Source of the DNA: Flavobacteriaceae bacterium
Lineage (GTDB): Bacteria > Bacteroidota > Bacteroidia > Flavobacteriales > Flavobacteriaceae
Reading direction: 5' to 3'
Assembly: GCA_028279515.1 (NCBI GenBank)
Contig: JANQNQ010000002.1
Span: 186,001-250,000, forward strand
Length of the DNA: 64,000 nt
Shown piece after piece: positions 58,065 to 64,000 of this stretch. Position 1 is the stretch's first letter. Each line of letters starts with the position of its first letter. The position numbers and the translations under genes were made by a program. The notes beneath the pieces were generated by a model, which worked only from the letters and a program-made list of their open reading frames with translations, ran no database searches and was not told where the DNA came from.

Positions 58065-59183
58065 TTATCGTATTCTCTTTTTTCTGTTGTTTTCGTAATC
58101 TTCGAAGATCATCTCGCCTAGACCTTTGAGGCCCGTATAAAACGCCTTCCCTTGATTGGCATAGGTAAACTCGCGTACAAACTGCATCAAATACGGATCT
58201 TGTGCAATCATAAAGGTCGTGATCGGAATGCGCAGCTTTCGGGCTTGTTGGGCCATGGTGTAACATCTTTCAACGATACGTCCATCAAGTCCCATACTGT
58301 TTTTATAGTACGAGCCGTCTTTAAGACGCATGCAACTGGGTTTTCCGTCTGTGATCATAAAGATCTGCTTGTTCGTATTTCGCTTTCTTCGAAGCATATC
58401 CATAGCCAATTGCAATCCAGCGACTGTATTGGTATGATAAGGTCCTACTTGTAAATACGGTAGGTCTTTGATCTCAATCGGCCAAGCGTCGTTTCCGAAG
58501 ACCAAGATATCTAGGGTATCTTTCGGGTATCGCGTTGTGATCAACTGTGATAAGGCCATAGCTACTTTCTTGGCAGGTGTGATTCGATCTTCGCCGTACA
58601 AGATCATACTGTGGCTGATATCTATCATGAGCACGGTGCTCATTTGCGACTTGTGATGGGTTTCTTCAACGACCAGATCATCTTCCGAAAGGGTAAAATC
58701 TCCCACTCCGTGGTTGATCTGAGCATTCTTCAAACTCTCGGTCATCGACACCCGTTCGAGCGCATCACCAAATTGGTATCCGCGAAACTCTCCTGTGTGT
58801 TCGTCACCTCTTCCGATGTGTTTCGTTCGATGATTTCCGGCCCCACTTCGTTTCAGCTTTCCGAAAATCTGATCTAGGGCACGTTGTCGTATGGCTTGTT
58901 CCATTTTTGCAGTGATGGCCATTTCTCCTGCACCGTCTGGTTTGATTTCTTCACGTAGGTATCCCTTCTTCTTTAAGTCCTCTATAAAGTCTTCGATGGA
59001 GTAATCCTCTGTAGTAAGATCGTACTCTTGATCTAATTCACGCAACCAATCGATGGCCTCATCAAAATCACCAGAGGTATGTGTTATCAGTTCCTGAAAG
59101 ATCTCGAAAAGCTTGTCAAAAGGAGATTGATCGGGAGCTTCGTAGTTTTTAAATACAAACCCTTTTCGTATCTTGTTATTCAT
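58065..59183 (-). CDS. VWA-domain protein, partner of the AAA ATPase
   Basis: 372 residues from ATG 59183 (MNNKIRKGFVFKN); the frame runs 14 codons further upstream. The N-terminal half is helical and charged. The VWA domain starts near residue 180 with the MIDAS metal site: DISHS (Asp188, Ser190, Ser192), the Thr in HTNTVAG and Asp in FMITDGKPS. BchD/CoxE-like. First gene of the leftward pair; with the ATPase it should form a substrate-remodelling complex. Confidence 0.9.
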   Translation of the reverse strand: MNNKIRKGFVFKNYEAPDQSPFDKLFEIFQELITHTSGDFDEAIDWLRELDQEYDLTTEDYSIEDFIEDLKKKGYLREEIKPDGAGEMAITAKMEQAIRQRALDQIFGKLKRSGAGNHRTKHIGRGDEHTGEFRGYQFGDALERVSMTESLKNAQINHGVGDFTLSEDDLVVEETHHKSQMSTVLMIDISHSMILYGEDRITPAKKVAMALSQLITTRYPKDTLDILVFGNDAWPIEIKDLPYLQVGPYHTNTVAGLQLAMDMLRRKRNTNKQIFMITDGKPSCMRLKDGSYYKNSMGLDGRIVERCYTMAQQARKLRIPITTFMIAQDPYLMQFVREFTYANQGKAFYTGLKGLGEMIFEDYENNRKKRIR

Positions 59184-59311
59184 AGCACTTATAAAAATAA
59201 CACTTTTTGCCCAACCCATTAACAATACGCCAATAACGTTAACAAGCCTTTAAGAATTTACTGTGTTCTTTTCAGTATTTTTAGAGTCGCTTTATCAACA
59301 AATCGCAACGA

Positions 59312-60097
59312 ATGAAAAAGTATTTCTTCTTAATACTTTTATGTACCTACCAATTTCTTCTTTCTCAAGAGACCATTACCCTTACTTATATTGGAAACAT
59401 GGGAGTGCTTGTTGACGACGGATCGCAAAGCGTACTCTTTGATGGACTTCATACTAAATATGGCGATGATTATTTATTTCCTTCGGAAACACTCATCGAA
59501 AAAGTCACAACCGGAACCGATGGATACATCATCCCAAAGGTGTTACTCTTCACGCACATGCACGGTGATCATTTTCATGGGAAGATCACGGCTGACTTTT
59601 TAACACAGAACCCTGAAAGCAAAGTACTGGGGCCTTCTCAGGTAACAAGCACCATGAAAGGGCATGATAGCAATAAGGTCACTGTAGCTACTAGCAATTA
59701 TAAGAAAAAAGGGTTTCGAGTCAATGATATTTTCATCAAAGCATTTAAGATCGATCACGGCGGAAGAAAACATGTAAACACTCAAAATGTAGGATACATT
59801 GTGGCACTGGCCAACAAAAAGGTCCTTCATGTGGGTGACACCGCTTGGTTTGAAAATATACAGCTCTTTAAAAGGCTGAAGTTAAAGGAAGAGCAAATTG
59901 ATATAGCGATACTCCCCTATTGGATGATGCTTCGCGGTGATGCCGAAGCTGCCCTAAAAAGAAATCTAGCACCAAAAAAGCTGGTGCTCACACATATTTC
60001 ACCTAAAGCAACTAGTGAAGAACTTCGAGAACTGCAAGACCGTTTTCCCGAAGCTATTTTGCTTACAGAACAAGAAAAGAAAATCAAAATCAACTAA
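59312..60097 (+). CDS. Exported metallo-beta-lactamase-fold hydrolase
   Basis: 261 residues with signal peptide (MKKYFFLILLCTYQFLLSQ). Metal-binding HMHGDH (His82, His84, Asp86, His87) in VLLFTHMHGDHFHG; further ligands at FKIDHGGRKH, LHVGDTAW and VLTHISP. It is of the UlaG/beta-lactamase-like type rather than a true beta-lactamase. Substrate unknown. The large BNR-repeat gene follows after 23 bases. Confidence 0.88.
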   Translation: MKKYFFLILLCTYQFLLSQETITLTYIGNMGVLVDDGSQSVLFDGLHTKYGDDYLFPSETLIEKVTTGTDGYIIPKVLLFTHMHGDHFHGKITADFLTQNPESKVLGPSQVTSTMKGHDSNKVTVATSNYKKKGFRVNDIFIKAFKIDHGGRKHVNTQNVGYIVALANKKVLHVGDTAWFENIQLFKRLKLKEEQIDIAILPYWMMLRGDAEAALKRNLAPKKLVLTHISPKATSEELRELQDRFPEAILLTEQEKKIKIN

Positions 60098-60120
60098 GAC
60101 TAACAACTAAACATAATCAT

Positions 60121-63100
60121 ATGAGACAACTGCTACTCCTCGCGATGCTTCTTGCATCCTCCCTTCTTATTGCTCAAGAATTTTCGATGGACCTCATTAA
60201 AGACATGAAACCAAGAAACATTGGTCCTGGTGGAATGAGCGGACGTGTAACGGCCATTGATGTGGTACTCGACAATCCAGACGTTATGTACGTCGGTACG
60301 GCTTCAGGCGGTATCTGGAAATCAACTTCTGGCGGCATCAAATGGTTTCCCATTTTTGATGAAGAAGTAACTGCTTCTATCGGGGCATTGGCCATTCAGC
60401 AATCAAATCCAAGCGTAATCTGGGCCGGAACGGGTGAAGGAAATCCTCGAAATAGTTTGAATGGTGGATACGGAATTTATCGCTCACTTGACGGTGGAAA
60501 GAACTGGCAATCTATGGGATTAGAAGAAACGCGCCATATCCATCGTATCATCATTCATCCAGACGATCCTAACACCATCTATGTCGGTGCGATCGGTTCT
60601 CCTTGGGGTGAGCATTCGCAACGTGGTGTATACAAAACTACGGATGGCGGTAAATCTTGGAAGAAGATCCTTTTTGTAAATAATAAGACAGGTGTTGGCG
60701 ACATGATCATGGATCCAACCAACCCAAATAAATTAATGGTTGCCATGTGGGAGCACAAGCGCGACCCTTGGTTCTTTAAGTCCGGCGGCGAAGGCAGCGG
60801 ACTTTATATGACGCATGATGGTGGTGAGAATTGGAAACGTTTATCAGATGAAGATGGATTACCTAAAGGAAACCTTGGAAGAATTGGTATCGCCATTGCC
60901 AAAAACAAACCCAATATTGTTTATGCTTTGATCGAAGCCAAGAAGAATGCATTGTACAAAAGCACAGATGGCGGTTTTAAGTGGAGAAAAGTTAGCGACA
61001 AACGCGGTATCGGTAACCGACCGTTTTACTATTCTGAAATCTATGTGGATCCAGAAAATGAAAATCGTTTGTTTACCATTTTTACCTATGTGAATGTTTC
61101 GGAAGATGGTGGAAAAAGCTTTACACAGCTCATGCCTGCGTATGGTGTTGATAATGGGGTTCACCCCGACCACCACGCTTGGTGGATCCATCCAGAGAAT
61201 GGTCAGTTTATGATCGACGGAAACGACGGTGGTATGAACATCACCAAAGATGGTGGTAAAACATGGCGTTTTATTGGAAATCTTCCGGTAGCCCAATTTT
61301 ACCATATTGCGGTGGACAACGAGTTTCCGTACAATGTGTATGGAGGTATGCAAGACAACGGAAGCTGGCGTGGCCCTGCCTATGTTTGGAGAGCACAAGG
61401 CATCAGAAACGCCTACTGGCAAGAGATTTCTTTTGGAGACGGTTTTGATGTGGTTCCGGATCGTGATAACTCACAATTCGGTTGGTCTATGAGCCAGCAA
61501 GGATTTGTAAGTCGATATGACCATATCACAGGAAATAACTATACGGTGCGTCCTACGCATCCGGATCCTGAAATGAAACTGCGTTTTAACTGGAACTCCG
61601 CCATCAATATTGATCCGTTTAACAACAGCACCCTTTACTTCGGAAGTCAGTTCGTGCATAAAAGCACCGACAAAGGGCTTACTTGGGAAATCATTTCTCC
61701 TGATCTTACTACCAATGACCCTGAAAAGCAGAAGCAACACGAAAGTGGCGGACTCACCATGGACGCTACCGGAGCCGAAAATCACTGTACAATTCTGGTG
61801 ATCGAACCTTCGCCCGTTGAAAAAGACATGCTTTGGGTAGGAACCGATGACGGCCGTGTACACATCAGCCAAAATGGAGGTACAAGCTGGAGCGATGTTT
61901 CAAAAGGATTGAAAGGACTTCCTGCCGGAAGCTGGATTGCTCAGATCAAAGCTTCCAACAAAAACAAGGGCGAAGCCTTATTAATTGCCAACGATTACAG
62001 AAGATACAACTATACGCCATACGCCTATCGCACCAAAAACTACGGTAAAACCTGGGAGCGCATCGTTGACGGAAATGATGTGAAAGGCTATACCCTTTCT
62101 ATCGTAGAAGATCTTGAAAATCCAAATCTCTTATTCTTAGGAACAGATGATGGACTTTATGTATCGTTAGATGCGGGAAACAAATGGATCAAATGGACAG
62201 AAGGTTTCCCAACGGTTTCTACCAAAGACTTGGTGATTCAGCCTAGAGAGCACGATCTTGTGATTGGTACATTTGGACGTGCAGCTTGGGTATTAGACGA
62301 TATTCGTCCGTTGAGAGCGGTGGCCAAAGACAAAAGCATTCTGTCTAAAAAAATACAGGTGTTTGACCCGCCAACGGCCTATCAAGCCTCGTATCAGCAA
62401 CCCAATGGAAGTCGTTTTGGAGGCGATGCGCTGTATAACGGTGAAAATAGACGTCGTGGGGCTATGATCACCTATTACATGAACAAGCCCGAAAAGAAGA
62501 AAGATGATTCCAAAAAAGAGAAGAAGAAAGACGATAAGGACACTTCTGAGATGAAGGAGAAAAAAGTGAAGTGGGATTCTATTAAGTTGGAAGTATTCAA
62601 CGGCGATAAGCTTATTCGCACGTTGAAGCAAAAAGCGCCAAAAGAGAATGGTTTTCACCGTACTTATTGGTTCATGAATGAAAAAGGACCTAATCGACCT
62701 TCAAGAACGATCAGAAAGCAAAATCGTGAACCTGGAGGAACGACGGTAAAACCTGGCAGCTACCGACTAAAAATGACTTTTGGTGACCAAACTTCTGAAA
62801 CCACTATCAAAGTAGAAAGCGACCCAAGACTAAATGTCTCGACCGCAAGCATCAATGAAGCTTATACTGCGAGTAAGCGCTTAGAAGGTATGACACAAAC
62901 GGCGGCTGATGCTGTGAAGCAATTGGTGGAGAGCAAGAACATCGCGAAGGATTATCAATCAAAGCTTGGTAAGGAAGATAAAGAGAAACACAAGGATCAT
63001 ATCAAAGCTTCTAAAGAGATCGTCAAAAAGATCGATAAGATCATTGATGTTTATCTTGGTAAAGAGGACAAGCGTCAAGGAATCACAAGAAATCCAGATC

Positions 63101-63327
63101 CTAACGTGATGCAGCGTCTTGGTACTGCAGGTTGGTATTCTGGCAGCAGACCTGGAGCTATGACAGCTACAGAGAATCGTTTGATGACGCAGGCTAAGAA
63201 TGCCTTGGAGGAAGCCTTGAAAAAGACCAATGAGTTCTTTGAAAAAGATTGGAAGGAATACAAAGAATCTATCGAAAATGTACAAGTAAAAACCTTTAAA
63301 GAAACCAAGAGTTTTTCATTAGATTAA
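60121..63327 (+). CDS. Large sortilin/BNR-repeat beta-propeller protein
   Basis: 1068 residues with signal peptide (MRQLLLLAMLLASSLLIAQ). Many Asp-box blades: GTASGGIWKSTSGGIKW, YRSLDGGKNWQSMGL, YKTTDGGKSWKKI, MTHDGGENWKRL, YKSTDGGFKWRKV, consistent with a VPS10/sortilin-like ten-bladed propeller (about 40-740). Then a lysine-rich linker (PEKKKDDSKKEKKKDDKD, about 793-812) and a C-terminal part with an FN3-like stretch and coiled-coil. No C-terminal sorting domain. Bacteroidota carry many of these, of unknown function, often called glycosyl hydrolases without catalytic evidence. Confidence 0.88.
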   Translation: MRQLLLLAMLLASSLLIAQEFSMDLIKDMKPRNIGPGGMSGRVTAIDVVLDNPDVMYVGTASGGIWKSTSGGIKWFPIFDEEVTASIGALAIQQSNPSVIWAGTGEGNPRNSLNGGYGIYRSLDGGKNWQSMGLEETRHIHRIIIHPDDPNTIYVGAIGSPWGEHSQRGVYKTTDGGKSWKKILFVNNKTGVGDMIMDPTNPNKLMVAMWEHKRDPWFFKSGGEGSGLYMTHDGGENWKRLSDEDGLPKGNLGRIGIAIAKNKPNIVYALIEAKKNALYKSTDGGFKWRKVSDKRGIGNRPFYYSEIYVDPENENRLFTIFTYVNVSEDGGKSFTQLMPAYGVDNGVHPDHHAWWIHPENGQFMIDGNDGGMNITKDGGKTWRFIGNLPVAQFYHIAVDNEFPYNVYGGMQDNGSWRGPAYVWRAQGIRNAYWQEISFGDGFDVVPDRDNSQFGWSMSQQGFVSRYDHITGNNYTVRPTHPDPEMKLRFNWNSAINIDPFNNSTLYFGSQFVHKSTDKGLTWEIISPDLTTNDPEKQKQHESGGLTMDATGAENHCTILVIEPSPVEKDMLWVGTDDGRVHISQNGGTSWSDVSKGLKGLPAGSWIAQIKASNKNKGEALLIANDYRRYNYTPYAYRTKNYGKTWERIVDGNDVKGYTLSIVEDLENPNLLFLGTDDGLYVSLDAGNKWIKWTEGFPTVSTKDLVIQPREHDLVIGTFGRAAWVLDDIRPLRAVAKDKSILSKKIQVFDPPTAYQASYQQPNGSRFGGDALYNGENRRRGAMITYYMNKPEKKKDDSKKEKKKDDKDTSEMKEKKVKWDSIKLEVFNGDKLIRTLKQKAPKENGFHRTYWFMNEKGPNRPSRTIRKQNREPGGTTVKPGSYRLKMTFGDQTSETTIKVESDPRLNVSTASINEAYTASKRLEGMTQTAADAVKQLVESKNIAKDYQSKLGKEDKEKHKDHIKASKEIVKKIDKIIDVYLGKEDKRQGITRNPDPNVMQRLGTAGWYSGSRPGAMTATENRLMTQAKNALEEALKKTNEFFEKDWKEYKESIENVQVKTFKETKSFSLD

Positions 63328-63335
63328 TATCTTTG
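63328..63335 (+). promoter_or_regulatory. -7 element of the DUF2490 gene
   Basis: TATCTTTG fits TAnnTTTG; begins right after the stop of the preceding gene, 44 bases before ATG 63372. Confidence 0.6.
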
Positions 63336-63371
63336 CTTGAATTTTTTTGATTGAACGATTAAAATATTAAA

Positions 63372-64000
63372 ATGACTATGAGAAAGATTGCTGTTCTCCT
63401 GACCCTCTTTTTTGTTTCGCTACAGATCAATGCGCAAGAAGATGGGCAAGACAAATGGGGTGCATGGTACATGTATTTCGGAACCAATAAAGTTTCTGAG
63501 AAGTTAAGTATTCATACCGAAGCACAATTTCGTTTCTACGAAGTAGGCTCAAATTTCAACCAGCTTTTGCTGAGAACTGGGCTTAACTACCATATCTCAG
63601 ACAAGGCTATTGCCACCTTTGGTTATGGATATATCAATACCGACGGAACCTTCGAAGATACTCCCGGAGAAGAGAACTCGAATGAGCACCGTATCTTTCA
63701 ACAGTTTATATTGAAGAACAAGGTTGGAAAGTTTGCCTTTGAGCATCGCTATCGTATCGAACAGCGTTTCTTAGAACTGGCTGGCGATAAGGATACGCAG
63801 CACCGTGGACGTTATCGTTTGCAAGTTACTTATCCAATCGACGATCACTGGTTCTTAAATGTATATGATGAAGTATTCATCAATTTCCAAGAACCCATCT
63901 TTGGACAAAATCGTTTGTACGGAGCCGTGGGTTATAAAGTACATAACAATCTACAGTTTCAGCTTGGATACTTGAAGAATCATTTTACTGGTGCCAATTT
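63372..64000 (+). CDS. DUF2490 family outer-membrane protein, cut by window end
   Basis: Reads from ATG 63372 (or 63378) through the window edge with no stop. Signal peptide MRKIAVLLTLFFVSLQINAQ, then DKWGAWYMYFGTNKVSEKLSIHTEAQFRFYEVGSNFNQLLLRTGLNYHISDKAIATFGYGYI and FEHRYRIEQRF: alternating beta-strands of an outer-membrane barrel, matching DUF2490. About 209 residues visible; the C-terminal barrel strands are missing because of the window edge. Function unknown. Confidence 0.88.
   Translation, partial: MTMRKIAVLLTLFFVSLQINAQEDGQDKWGAWYMYFGTNKVSEKLSIHTEAQFRFYEVGSNFNQLLLRTGLNYHISDKAIATFGYGYINTDGTFEDTPGEENSNEHRIFQQFILKNKVGKFAFEHRYRIEQRFLELAGDKDTQHRGRYRLQVTYPIDDHWFLNVYDEVFINFQEPIFGQNRLYGAVGYKVHNNLQFQLGYLKNHFTGAN

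Noticed and set aside
60859-61422. 187-codon open frame on the minus strand within the BNR-repeat gene
   Set aside because: Shadow caused by codon bias of the propeller repeats.
1-64000. Search for tRNA, rRNA, phage, integrase or toxin-antitoxin genes
   Set aside because: None was found by reading; a covariance-model scan was not possible.

Overview
The window comes from the chromosome of a member of the Bacteroidota, most probably a marine Flavobacteriaceae. The evidence is type IX secretion C-terminal domains (types A and B), many intergenic promoters of the Bacteroidota form TAnnTTTG (two with TTG-type -33 boxes exactly 19 nt upstream), a CarB of 950 residues, a stand-alone L31 type B, and many lipoproteins and SusD-free surface proteins. 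Both ends are cut through genes: an ankyrin-repeat protein at the left and a DUF2490 protein at the right. No rRNA, tRNA, CRISPR array, transposase or phage gene was seen.

Layout. 1-5.5 kb: small envelope proteins (ankyrin, OB-fold, cytochrome c lipoprotein, YceI), then carB, rpmH and a TPR membrane protein. 5.7-13 kb: thioredoxin-like protein, an orphan secreted protein, lytic transglycosylase, alpha/beta hydrolase, pirin with a small acetyltransferase, mtaB, and an orphan peptide-binding lipoprotein. 13.3-14.1 kb: two (perhaps three) very small proteins that each end in a single membrane helix. 14.1-21 kb: GlmU-like protein with rpmE, DUF4199 protein, GtrB/DPM-like glycosyltransferase, phosphoglucomutase, ABC exporter. 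21.2-23.4 kb: ECF sigma factor, a membrane protein with three N-terminal PEGYF repeats, and a periplasmic Spy-like protein. 23.5-32.6 kb: type IX secretion cargo and surface proteins, with an rRNA cytosine methyltransferase and a polytopic membrane protein. 32.7-36.4 kb: purL. 36.6-48.5 kb: fatty-acid metabolism (fadD; marR-fadN-fadA-fadE), interrupted by a LodA/LodB-like pair for a cysteine tryptophylquinone amino-acid oxidase. 48.9-53.5 kb: type IX-secreted alpha-amylase, PD40 protein, M28 peptidase. 53.7-64 kb: SDR, YdeI, S10 peptidase, a MoxR/VWA pair, a metallo-beta-lactamase-fold hydrolase, a large BNR/sortilin-like protein and DUF2490.

How the genes work together. fadD activates fatty acids and fadN/fadA/fadE carry out beta-oxidation, probably under the MarR regulator whose promoter carries a 12-bp perfect palindrome. 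The amylase, endonuclease I and peptidases point to degradation of external polymers. The LodA/LodB pair probably makes a hydrogen-peroxide-generating amino-acid oxidase.

The most unusual structure is repeat DNA placed in and around genes: a four-helix-bundle (S23/IVP-like) gene bounded by 13-bp perfect inverted repeats inside the fad operon, with an ORF-less relative of the same repeat in the preceding operon gap; a TCGAGCGCAGTCGAGA repeat whose second copy lies in frame inside purL; and inverted copies of another repeat bracketing the amylase-PD40-M28 block. All functional calls are from reading the sequence only; no database search was run.
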